Assembly: GCA_964615365.1 (NCBI GenBank) | Contig: CAZTOU010000006.1 | Location: 62,001 to 126,000, forward strand | From: CAVXZE01 sp964615365 | Lineage (GTDB): Bacteria; Myxococcota_A; UBA9160; UBA6930 | Length of the DNA: 64,000 nt | Direction: 5' to 3' | Shown here: piece after piece, positions 36,068 through 44,209 of the stretch | Layout: every line of letters starts with the position of its first letter | Numbering within the stretch: the stretch's first letter is position 1 | Made by a program: the position numbers and the translations under genes | The notes under the pieces: model-generated | What the model saw: the letters and a program-made list of their open reading frames with translations, nothing else | Databases searched by the model: none | What the model was told of the DNA's origin: nothing

Positions 36068-36280
36068 ATGGCAGCAAGAAGAAAGAAGGCAGCCCGGCGC
36101 TCGTCGAAGCCCGCCGAGCTCATCATCTCGAAGGCTCGAACCAAGGCGGCGGTCAAGAAGTGCAACGTAGGTCAGGAGTTCTACGGTGCCCTCGACGGTG
36201 CGGTTCGGGATATGATCAAGAGTGCTGAGGCTCGGGCGCTCGGGAACAAACGCAAGACGCTGAAGGCCGTCGATCTCTAG
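36068..36280 (+). CDS. Bacterial histone-fold DNA-binding protein
   Basis: The 70-residue protein has a basic tail (MAARRKKAARRSSKP) followed by a sequence that fits a single histone fold. It has a short first helix (about 17-31), a long second helix starting at QEFYGALDGAVRDMIKSAEA, and the histone loop motif KRKTLKAVDL at the C-terminus. RKTL-x-x-x-DL after a helix ending in A-x-A is the pattern of archaeal histones and of Bdellovibrio-type bacterial histones. The third helix is essentially absent because the protein ends at VDL. It has its own promoter, leader and terminator, as expected for an abundant chromatin protein. Function is inferred from the fold. Confidence 0.75.
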   Translation: MAARRKKAARRSSKPAELIISKARTKAAVKKCNVGQEFYGALDGAVRDMIKSAEARALGNKRKTLKAVDL

Positions 36281-36305
36281 ACCGGATCGCCGATCGAAGT
36301 GAAAG

Positions 36306-36338
36306 GGGCCCGCGGGAGGTCATCCCGCGGGCCCTCTT
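36306..36338 (+). terminator. Rho-independent-type terminator after the histone-fold gene
   Basis: A perfect 12-bp stem (GGGCCCGCGGGA, 36306-36317, pairing with 36323-36334) with a 5-nt loop is followed by TCTT. The U-tract is weak, but position 26 bp after the stop and stem strength support termination. It also faces the end of the convergent DUF6178 gene. Confidence 0.75.
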
Positions 36339-36363
36339 GCCTGCTCCTGCCCGATTCTCCGGC

Positions 36364-37509
36364 CTAGGCCGTGTGGTCGCGCGATCCGCCCTCGGTCAGG
36401 TTGTACCCGACCCGGAACAGGTGCTCGAAGGTCACCCGGCGCAGCACCTCGAGCGGATCGACTGCGTTCTCCCGAGAGAGGGTGTCCAGGCCGCGGCTCG
36501 TCAGCTCAGCGGCTCTCTCGATGGCCAGAGGCAGGGTCTCCGCATCACCCAGGGGCATGCGTTCCGCCACCGCGATCCGGTTGGCCAACGCCAGGAACGC
36601 GTAGAGAAGGGGGCGCTGCTCCTGCTCGGGAAGCTCCGCCAGCGCCCGGAAGATCGATCGCTCCGAGTGCGCCGTGACCGGAAGGTCCGGCATCCAGACC
36701 GGGAGGGGCCATTCCCCCACTTCCAGGAACTGGTCACCCTCGGGAAGCTTCGTCAGCGACTCCGGGCGAATGAAGCCGTAGATCCGCATGGACTCCTCCC
36801 AGGTGGGGAACCCCAGATCCTGCAGGCGGCCGGTGCGCCAGCGCATCGCCCATTCCTCGGCCTCCGACGGCAGCTCCCAGATCACGCCCTGGAGCAGGCG
36901 AAAGTAGACCCAGTAGTCGTTCTGGAAGAGGGTGCGAAGCAGGGATTCGACCTCCGCGAGGTCGTCCTTCTCGCGGAGTGCGAAGAAATGGAACTGGCCA
37001 TCGATGGTGCGCGCGTGCGGCGGCGGCGTCCATCCATCCTCGCTGGAATGGAGCACCACGCCGATCCGCGACTGCAGGTGCAGCACCAAGAGCTCCAGGT
37101 CCATGGCCCGGGCGGAGCGCAGCAGGGTCTCGTCGCCGGAATCGGCGCAGGCCTTGAGCCACTCGTCGAGCTTGGAGCGGTCGGGCGCGAAGTCCTGCCA
37201 GACGTCGAGATCCAGACAGACCGCGATCTGCTCCGTGGTGGCGTGAGCCATCAAGCTGCCGGCATCGTGCAGGCCCACAGCCTTCGCGGTGAAGCAGAAC
37301 TCGGCTGGCGGCAGCGCCGGGATCAAGCGCTCCGGCTCCGGTGCCAGATCGATCAGCTCACTCCGCCGCGAGACCGGGGTCTGGCAGACCAGGGCCGTCT
37401 GGGCGTCGATGCTGAGCATCGCCATGGCGTCGCGAGCGGCCTCGCGGTCCTGGCGAGCGAGCTGGAGGATTCGGCGCACCTCGGGGGGGAGACTGGGGAG
37501 AGCCGCCAT
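36364..37509 (-). CDS. DUF6178-type protein of unknown function
   Basis: The 381-residue protein is all-helical in appearance and soluble. Segments such as LIPALPPAEFCFTAKAVG, LDLDVWQDFAPD and FPTWEESMRIYGFI fit DUF6178, a family I associate with deltaproteobacteria. No enzymatic motif is visible. The ATG at 37509 is the first start inside the part of the frame that shows this similarity. The next gene starts divergently about 86 bp away. Confidence 0.65.
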   Translation of the reverse strand: MAALPSLPPEVRRILQLARQDREAARDAMAMLSIDAQTALVCQTPVSRRSELIDLAPEPERLIPALPPAEFCFTAKAVGLHDAGSLMAHATTEQIAVCLDLDVWQDFAPDRSKLDEWLKACADSGDETLLRSARAMDLELLVLHLQSRIGVVLHSSEDGWTPPPHARTIDGQFHFFALREKDDLAEVESLLRTLFQNDYWVYFRLLQGVIWELPSEAEEWAMRWRTGRLQDLGFPTWEESMRIYGFIRPESLTKLPEGDQFLEVGEWPLPVWMPDLPVTAHSERSIFRALAELPEQEQRPLLYAFLALANRIAVAERMPLGDAETLPLAIERAAELTSRGLDTLSRENAVDPLEVLRRVTFEHLFRVGYNLTEGGSRDHTA

Positions 37510-37595
37510 GCCGCAGGATCCTAGCCCGCGTGGTCCAAGTGTCGACGTGGTATCTTCGCGGTTTTTCGCCGTGCGAGGGCAACGGGGATGACGGA

Positions 37596-38804
37596 TTGAA
37601 CCGACAGATCTGGAGTCGGCTCGCGACGCCGCTTCTCTCTCGGCTCGCGATTCTCTCTGCCGCCCGCGTCGGGGTGCTCCTTCCGGTCGTCCTCTGCTCG
37701 GTCTCGGTGGCGCAGGCCCAGGATCCCCCGCCCGACGCGGTGGTCGCGGATCTTCCGTTCCTCGACTCGCCTCTTCCGAGCAGCGTCGTCGTCGATCTCG
37801 CCAGGGAGGCCGCAGCTCGTCCTTTTCCGCTGGTTCTCGACACCGGTGCCAGCTACAGCACGGTGACCGCGGGTCTCGCTCGTGAGCTCGGCGTGCCGGT
37901 CCGCTCGGCGAAGAGCTCCCCCTACCGGCGCGCCACCTGTCTGGGGCGCGACCTGCAGTTCCGGGTGGACGCGCGCCGTGGAGACATGGTCTCGCCGACC
38001 GGCAGGGAGTTCGGGCTGCTGGGTGGGAACTTCCTCGTCGAATACGTCGTGGAGATCGATTTTCCGGACCGGCGGGTGCGCTTCCTGGATCCGGACCGCT
38101 ACCGGGTTCCCGAGGAGGCAGCGTCTCCCGACGAGACCGTGATGCGGATGCAGCTGGTCTCGAACCGCCCCATCGTCGAGGTCGAGATCGAAGGACATCC
38201 GGTGAGTCTGCTCCTCGACACCGGCGCCGCCTACGGCGTCCTGATCGGGGGGCGCGTCGCCCGCGCCGCGGGCCTCGAGTCCCTCCCCGCCGCAGGGCTT
38301 TCGGCCGCGGGGGTGCTGGGAGAGATCGGCGTGGAGTTCTCGGAGGCCAAGAGCGTCCGGGTGGGGTCCCTGGAGTTCCAGAACCTGCCGGTGATCGTCG
38401 CACCCCGCGGCCTCTACCAACAAGGCACCGCCAACGATTCGCTGATCGGATACGACCTGTTCTCGCAGCTCACCCTGCGGATCGACTATCCCAGGAAGCG
38501 GGTGTGGCTGCGCCGCGATCCCGGGGTGCCTCCGATCTTTCTCGGCGCCGACTACACACTGGTGCGTTCGAGCGGAGCCCTGCTCTTCCGCGACGGGAGC
38601 AGCATCTTCGCCGCGGCAATCCTCCCGGGAGGCGCGGCGGATCGGATTGGTCTGCAGCCACAGGACGTGCTCGAGGGTTTCGATGCCAGCGACGAGGAAT
38701 TCGATCCGGCGAGTCCTCACCATGCGATCGCGGGAGAAGGCCCGGTGCAGATCCGACGACGCGGAGAGGGCGGACGCTGGCGCCTGCTCCGCCTCCCACG
38801 CTAG
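37596..38804 (+). CDS. Exported aspartic-protease-like protein with two retropepsin motifs and C-terminal PDZ-like region
   Basis: A signal peptide (hydrophobic core LLPVVLCSVSVAQA) indicates export. Two catalytic-type motifs are present, VLDTGASYST and LLDTGAAYGV, each followed by the second strand motif of retropepsin-like folds (LGGNFL and GYDLFS). This gives an internally duplicated protease that could work as a monomer. The C-terminal segment ILPGGAADRIGLQPQDVLEGF is PDZ-like. TTG at 37596 gives 402 residues and leaves room for a promoter; an upstream GTG at 37530 is the alternative. Substrate unknown. Confidence 0.75.
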   Translation: MNRQIWSRLATPLLSRLAILSAARVGVLLPVVLCSVSVAQAQDPPPDAVVADLPFLDSPLPSSVVVDLAREAAARPFPLVLDTGASYSTVTAGLARELGVPVRSAKSSPYRRATCLGRDLQFRVDARRGDMVSPTGREFGLLGGNFLVEYVVEIDFPDRRVRFLDPDRYRVPEEAASPDETVMRMQLVSNRPIVEVEIEGHPVSLLLDTGAAYGVLIGGRVARAAGLESLPAAGLSAAGVLGEIGVEFSEAKSVRVGSLEFQNLPVIVAPRGLYQQGTANDSLIGYDLFSQLTLRIDYPRKRVWLRRDPGVPPIFLGADYTLVRSSGALLFRDGSSIFAAAILPGGAADRIGLQPQDVLEGFDASDEEFDPASPHHAIAGEGPVQIRRRGEGGRWRLLRLPR

Positions 38805-38875
38805 CCCGAATCATTCATGAGCGCTCTACTGTGCTCTTGGCGTCCTCGCGACGAGCTTCATGAATGATCCGGGCT
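38803..38875. repeat. Inverted pair of the dispersed AGCCCGRATCATTC motif
   Basis: AGCCCGAATCATTCATGAGC (38803-38822) and its near-perfect inverted copy (38855-38875) are separated by 32 bp. They lie between the protease-like gene and the NUDIX gene, starting in the stop codon of the former. Related copies lie at 31740-31778 and 51446-51465. Confidence 0.75.
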
Positions 38876-38917
38876 GGAACCGGACTCCCGCTCCGCGGTG
38901 TCCGCTATCCTGCTCGG

Positions 38918-39532
38918 GTGCCGACGATCGACGACGTTCGAAAGGGTCTTGGGGAGTACACTCCCCGGATCCTCTCCGCCGGGGAATTTCAGCAGGCCGC
39001 CGTGGCCGTGGTCCTGCGCGAGGTCGAGGATCACCGGGCGGAGGTGCTCTTCATCAAGCGCGCCGACCGTCTCGGGGATCCCTGGTCCGGTCACATGGCC
39101 TTTCCCGGTGGCCGCCTGGCCCTGGACGACGCGACGATCCAATCCGCAGCCGAACGCGAGACCCTGGAGGAGGTCGGTCTCTCCTTGCAGGAGGCGGAGA
39201 GGCTCGGTCGACTCGACGACCTTGAAGGTCTCCAAGGCGCCGGCCGTTCCGCGGGAATCGTGATCTCCGCGTTCGTCTATCACCACGAATCGCCAGGCCG
39301 TCTGCGCGTCAGCGACGAGGCGGAGGAAGCCTTCTGGGTCTCCCTCTCCGACCTATCGGATCCCGCGCGGCAGGTCGACTACAACCATCCCCTGCTGCCC
39401 TCGGAGACCTATCCCGGCATCCTGGTGGGAGACCCGGACCGGCACGTGGTTTGGGGGCTCACCTACCGCTTCGTGGAGGGGTTCCTGGCCGTCGCGGGCA
39501 CGTCTCTGCCGCCTCGCGACGCGACCCGGTGA
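38918..39532 (+). CDS. NUDIX hydrolase, CoA pyrophosphatase-like
   Basis: The 204-residue protein contains a NUDIX box, FPGGRLALDD followed by AERETLEEVGL. The upstream SGHMAFPGG segment is typical of CoA-type NUDIX proteins (NudL-like), which split CoA into phosphopantetheine and adenosine bisphosphate. The aspartates in the box (LALDDATI) also follow the CoA-type variant. Activity is inferred from motif. The GTG at 38918 is chosen because homologues start with a TIDDV-like segment. Confidence 0.82.
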   Translation: MPTIDDVRKGLGEYTPRILSAGEFQQAAVAVVLREVEDHRAEVLFIKRADRLGDPWSGHMAFPGGRLALDDATIQSAAERETLEEVGLSLQEAERLGRLDDLEGLQGAGRSAGIVISAFVYHHESPGRLRVSDEAEEAFWVSLSDLSDPARQVDYNHPLLPSETYPGILVGDPDRHVVWGLTYRFVEGFLAVAGTSLPPRDATR

Positions 39533-39542
39533 GAAAAGCGGG

Positions 39543-40079
39543 CTAGATCGCCGTCAGGGCGACGTCGATCACCAGGCGGTCGGCCTCGATCTCGAGGGCC
39601 TGGCGCAGATCGGCGCTCTCCACGTCGTCGGGAACCTCGGCGGAGATCACCATCTCGTAGTGCGGCGAGCCCCCTGGACCCGGTCGGCTCCGCGTCGAGA
39701 GATCGACGATGTTGACGCGGCGATCGGCGAGGATGCCGCAGATCGCGGCGACGATGCCCGCGCGATCCTCCCCCGACGCTTCCACCCGGTACAGCTTGGT
39801 TCCGGGCGCGGGGATGGAGGATCGCGGTCCTTCCTCCATGTGCCGCAGCAGGATGGTGAGTCCGTGGTCTCGCTCCAGTCGCTTCACGCCGACGGCCAGG
39901 CGATCGCCCGCGCCATCGGAGATGGAGGAGCAGAGGAGAATGACGGCGAAGTCGGTGCCCAGGATCGTCATCCGCGAATCTTCCAGGTTCGCATCCGCTT
40001 CGAGCACGAGTCGGGCGAGGTCTGCGACCAGACCGGGCCGGTCCTTGCCGATCGCGGAGAGAATGAACCAGCGCTTCAT
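39543..40079 (-). CDS. GcvR-like tandem ACT-domain regulatory protein
   Basis: This 178-residue protein is two ACT domains: one at residues 3-80 (FILSAIGKDRPGLVADLARL) and one at 95-175 (RVEASGEDRAGIVAAICGIL). The first resembles GcvR, which in E. coli controls the glycine cleavage regulator GcvA by binding glycine. No gcv genes are adjacent, so a different amino acid ligand is possible. A GGAAGGAG site 6 nt upstream fixes the ATG at 40079. Confidence 0.83.
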   Translation of the reverse strand: MKRWFILSAIGKDRPGLVADLARLVLEADANLEDSRMTILGTDFAVILLCSSISDGAGDRLAVGVKRLERDHGLTILLRHMEEGPRSSIPAPGTKLYRVEASGEDRAGIVAAICGILADRRVNIVDLSTRSRPGPGGSPHYEMVISAEVPDDVESADLRQALEIEADRLVIDVALTAI

Positions 40080-40325
40080 GTGCACTCCTTCCCCTTCGGG
40101 TGTCGGAGCCCCGATCTGCCCCCGGCGGCGCTGGATGGACCTGGATTCCGCTGCCGCGCCGCGCAGGTCCGAGGCTGGACCCACCTTCCCAGGGTAGCAT
40201 CTCGCGCTCTTGGCTCATCACCGCGGGAGCCTACAATCCGCAACGATGCTTCTCGTCGGGCGCATTCCTCTTCGCTTCGATCGAATCCTCGATCGGGCCA
40301 GGCGCGGGGTGCACGGATCGGACGG

Positions 40326-41750
40326 ATGAGCGAGGTGCAACCCGATGGCGGCAACGCCGTGGATGCCGCGATTGCGGCCGGCTTCGCCTCCGCAATGGCC
40401 GAGCCGGCGCTCACGAGTCTCGGTGGCGGCGGATTCCTGCTCGCGAGGGGCGTGGAGGGCAACGCGATCCTCTTCGACTTCTTCGTCGATACCCCGGGCA
40501 GGGGTCTCCCGCCCGGCGATCTGGAGCCGCACTTCCTGCCGGTCACCGTGCGCTTCCCCGGCTCGGATCAGGTCTTCAATACCGGGCTCGGCTCCGCCGC
40601 GGTCCCGGGTAACCTCCGGGGCTACCTCCACGCCCACCAGCGGCTCGGCCGGCTGCCGCTCCGAGAGGTGCTGGCGCCTGCGATCGAGCTGGCCCGAGAG
40701 GGCGTTCGGCTCAATCGGCACCAGGCCTATTTTCTCGAGCTGCTGCGGCCGATCCTGACACTCACTCCGGCGGGCCGATCCCTCTTCGAGCCGGACGGGC
40801 GCTACCTCGGCGTGGGGGACTCTCTGGTGAACCCGGACCTCGCCTCCTTCCTCGAGGAGCTTCCCGCCGACCGGGGCCGCGACTTCTACAGCGGCGCCGT
40901 TGCGGAGCGGATCGGCAGGGACATGAGCGCCGGGGGTGGAACGCTCACCCGAGAGGATCTGGCCTCCTACAGGGTCGTCGAGCACGCACCCCTGGAGGTG
41001 CGGTATCGGGGCCATCGGCTGCTCACGAATCCCCCGCCCAGTGTCGGTGGCTCCTTGATCGCGCTCTCTCTCGGGCTGCTCGAGCGCAGCCCACCCGCCA
41101 GCTTCGGTGTGGACTCCGCGGATCATGCCGTGCGCATGGTCGAGGTCATGGAAGAGGTCGCGCGGCGCCGCGTCGGAGGAGAGGCTCCGCAGTTCGATCG
41201 CGGAACCACCCACGTGAGCGTCAGCGACGGACGGGGGAACGTGGCGAGCCTCACCACGTCCAACGGGGAAGGATCGGGGTACCTGGCCCCAGGCACGGGG
41301 ATCATGCTCAACAACATGATGGGTGAGGACGATCTCCATCCGGAAGGGTTCTTCGCCTCCCCCCCAGCGGAGCGGGTGGCCTCGATGATGTCTCCCTCGG
41401 TGCTTCTGTCCGGAGACCGGGTGCGACTGGTGCTCGGAAGCGGAGGGAGCAAGCGGATCCGGACCGCCCTACTCCAAGTGATCAGCAACACCGTCGATTT
41501 CGATCTCGGTGTCCGCGCGGCGGTCGAGCGGCCGCGCCTGCACTGGGACGAGTCCCAGGTCCAGGCGGAGCCCGGATTCCCACCCGCGGTGATCGAAGCG
41601 CTCGAGGGTCGGTGGCCCGTCAACGAGTGGACCGAGCGCAACGTCTACTTTGGCGGCGTGCACGCCGTCGCTCCCCAGGGGGCAGGCGCCGGTGATCCGC
41701 GCCGGGGCGGCGATGCCGGGGTGGTGGAAGCGCGACACGAGCGAGATTAG
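40326..41750 (+). CDS. Gamma-glutamyltransferase-family Ntn hydrolase
   Basis: The protein matches gamma-glutamyltransferases, which transfer the glutamyl group of glutathione after self-cleavage. It has GGNAVDAAIAAGFA at the start, ALTSLGGGGF, the autoprocessing threonine in FDRGTTHVSVSD, and NNMMGEDD. At 474 residues it is shorter than the usual 540-580. It begins directly at GGNAVDAA, lacking the first 20 or so residues and any signal peptide. It may be cytoplasmic, or its true start may be a rare codon upstream. Its stop is one base before mlaA. Confidence 0.82.
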   Translation: MSEVQPDGGNAVDAAIAAGFASAMAEPALTSLGGGGFLLARGVEGNAILFDFFVDTPGRGLPPGDLEPHFLPVTVRFPGSDQVFNTGLGSAAVPGNLRGYLHAHQRLGRLPLREVLAPAIELAREGVRLNRHQAYFLELLRPILTLTPAGRSLFEPDGRYLGVGDSLVNPDLASFLEELPADRGRDFYSGAVAERIGRDMSAGGGTLTREDLASYRVVEHAPLEVRYRGHRLLTNPPPSVGGSLIALSLGLLERSPPASFGVDSADHAVRMVEVMEEVARRRVGGEAPQFDRGTTHVSVSDGRGNVASLTTSNGEGSGYLAPGTGIMLNNMMGEDDLHPEGFFASPPAERVASMMSPSVLLSGDRVRLVLGSGGSKRIRTALLQVISNTVDFDLGVRAAVERPRLHWDESQVQAEPGFPPAVIEALEGRWPVNEWTERNVYFGGVHAVAPQGAGAGDPRRGGDAGVVEARHERD

Positions 41751-41751
41751 A

Positions 41752-42552
41752 ATGTCGACGCCCGGGTTCCCCGCCCGGGGGGGGGATTGGTTGGCGCGCC
41801 GAACCTGGATCCTGCGTGCGTCGATCCTGGCGGTGAGCATCGCGGTCCTGTCTGCCGGTTGTGCCACGGCCAGGGCGGAGCTGGGTGCGGATTCCGCGGA
41901 CGTGGACTGGCTGTTCGACGACGACGCGCCGGATCCGGCGGATCGGGATCCCTTCGAGCCGCTCAACCGGGGGGTCTTCGGATGCAACGAGGTGGTCTAC
42001 ACCTGGCTCATCGATCCCTTCGCCACCGCCTACGAGTGGGTGGTGCCGGCCACGGGTCGTAGGGCGGTGCGTCGGTTCTTCTCGAATCTGAGTGAGCCGG
42101 TCACCTTCGCGAACGATCTGCTTCAGTTCGAGCCGCAGCGGGCGGGCTCGAGCGGGGCCCGCTTCCTGATCAACTCCACGGTCGGCCTGGCCGGGCTCTT
42201 CGATCCGGCCTCGGCCTGGGGGATCGAGCGACACGCCAGCGACTTCGGCGGGACCCTCGCGGTCTATCGGATCGGCAGCGGTCCCTACGTCGTCATCCCG
42301 CTCATGGGCCCCTCGAACGTTCGCGACACCGTCGGGGGGGTTATCGACGGGCTGATTCGCCCCGACACCTGGCTCCTCACCCCCGGCACGCGGCTCGTCA
42401 TCTCGGCCAGCGACGGATTCACGCACTACGGGATCGAGCGCGAGCGGATGGATGCGCTCCGCGATACCTCCGTCGACTTCTACGCCGCCCTGCGGAGTGC
42501 CTACCTGATGGATCGCGACGCGCGGATCGAGGCGCTGATCGCCTCCGACTGA
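41752..42552 (+). CDS. mlaA: MlaA/VacJ outer-membrane lipoprotein
   Basis: MlaA removes mislocalised phospholipids from the outer leaflet of the outer membrane. The 266-residue protein has a signal peptide ending in the lipobox LSAGC, then DPFEPLNRGVFGCNEVVY, FSNLSEPVTFANDLLQ and FGGTLAVYRIGSGPYVVIP, all hallmark MlaA segments. The glutamate/aspartate-rich segment before DPFEPLN is usual. It starts one base after the gamma-glutamyltransferase stop. An MlaC-type protein is encoded convergently 6 bp downstream. Confidence 0.95.
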   Translation: MSTPGFPARGGDWLARRTWILRASILAVSIAVLSAGCATARAELGADSADVDWLFDDDAPDPADRDPFEPLNRGVFGCNEVVYTWLIDPFATAYEWVVPATGRRAVRRFFSNLSEPVTFANDLLQFEPQRAGSSGARFLINSTVGLAGLFDPASAWGIERHASDFGGTLAVYRIGSGPYVVIPLMGPSNVRDTVGGVIDGLIRPDTWLLTPGTRLVISASDGFTHYGIERERMDALRDTSVDFYAALRSAYLMDRDARIEALIASD

Positions 42553-42558
42553 AGCGCA

Positions 42559-43173
42559 TCAGGGGGAGGCGCTCTTCTCTTCCAGCGAGGCGAGAAGGTG
42601 CTCGAAGCCATCGCGCTTGAACACCGACGAGTACTCGGACCGCCGCAGGTTCAGCTCGCTCACCGTGCCATTCAGGAAGACATCGATGATTCGCCAGCGG
42701 CCCTCCGCGTTGCGGAGCCGGTAGTCGAGCTCGATCGGGTCCTCGTCCACGAGGATGATCTGCGTCCGTACCATGAGGGTCTCGTGGCTGGCGGGCTCGA
42801 CGCCCGTCACCTCGAACTGCTGGCCGGAGTACTCGTCGAAGCGGTCGGCGTAGGTGTAGACGGTGAGGCGGGTGAAGCTCGAGAGCCAGCGCTCGCGGTC
42901 CGTCTCCGAGAGCGTCCTCCAGTGTCTCCCGAGCGTCTTCGCCGACATGAAGGGAAGGTCGTAGACCTGCTGGATCACCGGATCGAGCCGGGCGTAGCGC
43001 TGCGGGTGGTCCAGTCGGTCGCCGAGCTTCATCACCTCGAGAAGCGCGGCGTGGAGCCGCTCCACCGCGGCGCGGGCGGCGGCGCTGCCGTCTCCCGTGT
43101 CGTCGGCGCGGCCGCGGGTGGCCTGTAGGGGAGGCAGAACGACGAGGGCCAGGACGAGCAGGAGGCGGATCAC
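42559..43173 (-). CDS. mlaC: MlaC/Tgt2-type phospholipid-binding periplasmic protein
   Basis: The 204-residue protein carries a signal peptide and the MlaC-like domain. Segments RYARLDPVIQQVYDLPFMS, FDEYSGQQFEVTGVE and RWRIIDVFLNGTVSELNLRRSEY correspond to the family's beta-sheet and helices. MlaC ferries phospholipid between the MlaA complex and the MlaFEDB transporter. No MlaFEDB genes are in the window. It ends 6 bp from mlaA, convergently, so the partners are paired by position, not by operon. Confidence 0.88.
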   Translation of the reverse strand: MIRLLLVLALVVLPPLQATRGRADDTGDGSAAARAAVERLHAALLEVMKLGDRLDHPQRYARLDPVIQQVYDLPFMSAKTLGRHWRTLSETDRERWLSSFTRLTVYTYADRFDEYSGQQFEVTGVEPASHETLMVRTQIILVDEDPIELDYRLRNAEGRWRIIDVFLNGTVSELNLRRSEYSSVFKRDGFEHLLASLEEKSASP

Positions 43174-43208
43174 GGACGAATTCTAGCCCCTTCCCCGGCC
43201 GAGACGAA

Positions 43209-44084
43209 CTACCCTTCGCCGAGAGCAAAGCTCGCGACGGCCTCGGAGAAGCCCTCCGGATTGTCAGTCATCACCGAGTGGCCGGCGCGCGCAACGACGG
43301 CGAGCTGCGCGTCGGGCAGTACCTCCTCGACCATCCGCTCCGCGGTGTCGGGGTCGAGGACATCGGAGGCGGCCCCGCGGACGACCAAGGTGGGACAGGA
43401 GATCCCAGCCAGGGCCTCCCATAGCTCCTTCGTCGTTGTCTTCTCCAGCGCCTCGGCTGCCGCAGCCGTCTGCTCGCTCCGGAATGCGTGAAAGGCGGGA
43501 TCGGTCTTGCGCTCGTAACGGCCGTCCTCCCGCTCGCGCATTCCGTAGCGAGCCATTCGCGCCAGTGCCGCGGATCCCGCCGCCGGGTAGGCACGGGCCA
43601 GGGCGCTCTCGCAGTCGGCCAGGGACGCGAAGGTGAGAGCGATGCCCCTCTCCACGTCGGTGCTGATGCGGCTCGTGCCTCGGGGATCGAGCTCGGGGCC
43701 CGAGTCGACGAGAACCAGGCCCGCGAGTCGCTCGGGGTGCTGCGCTGCGAAGAGGGTCGAGATCCGGCCTCCAAGGGAGTGGCCGACCAGCACCAGCCGA
43801 TCGATTCCCAGCGCTGTGGTGACGTTCTCCAGGTCGCGCACATGGCTCTGGTAGTCGTAACGCCGCTCCGGGTCGTGGGCGGAATCGCCGTGACCGCGCA
43901 GGTCCATCGCGATGGTCCGGTAGTGGCGAGCCACCACCGGTGCAAAGTCGTCCCAGATGTGAGCCTCGTTGCCGAAGCCGTGAAGCAGCAGCATCGCGAC
44001 GCCCTCCTGGCTCCACTCGAGCAGGTGGATCGAGAGGCCATCTGCGACGGTGATGCTCCGGGACCACGGCTCCACGTGAAGCAT
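43209..44084 (-). CDS. Alpha/beta-fold hydrolase
   Basis: The 291-residue protein has LLLHGFGNEAHIWDD, MDLRGHGDS, the nucleophile elbow VGHSLGGRIS, and a histidine in ARAGHSVMTDNP, giving the usual triad. ATG at 44084 is used; a GTG at 44120 would add 12 residues. The natural substrate is unknown. It lies on the minus strand downstream of the divergent aconitase promoter region and upstream of mlaC, and could share a transcript with mlaC. Confidence 0.8.
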   Translation of the reverse strand: MLHVEPWSRSITVADGLSIHLLEWSQEGVAMLLLHGFGNEAHIWDDFAPVVARHYRTIAMDLRGHGDSAHDPERRYDYQSHVRDLENVTTALGIDRLVLVGHSLGGRISTLFAAQHPERLAGLVLVDSGPELDPRGTSRISTDVERGIALTFASLADCESALARAYPAAGSAALARMARYGMREREDGRYERKTDPAFHAFRSEQTAAAAEALEKTTTKELWEALAGISCPTLVVRGAASDVLDPDTAERMVEEVLPDAQLAVVARAGHSVMTDNPEGFSEAVASFALGEG

Positions 44085-44209
44085 CCTAACAGGCTCCGTC
44101 GACTTCTGGACTTCGCCCACCGCGACGCGCCGCCAACCGGCGATGATCTTGGGCTAGACTCGCGGCCGGCGGAACCTGCCAACCCCCTCCTCTTCTCCAC
44201 GAGGGATCC

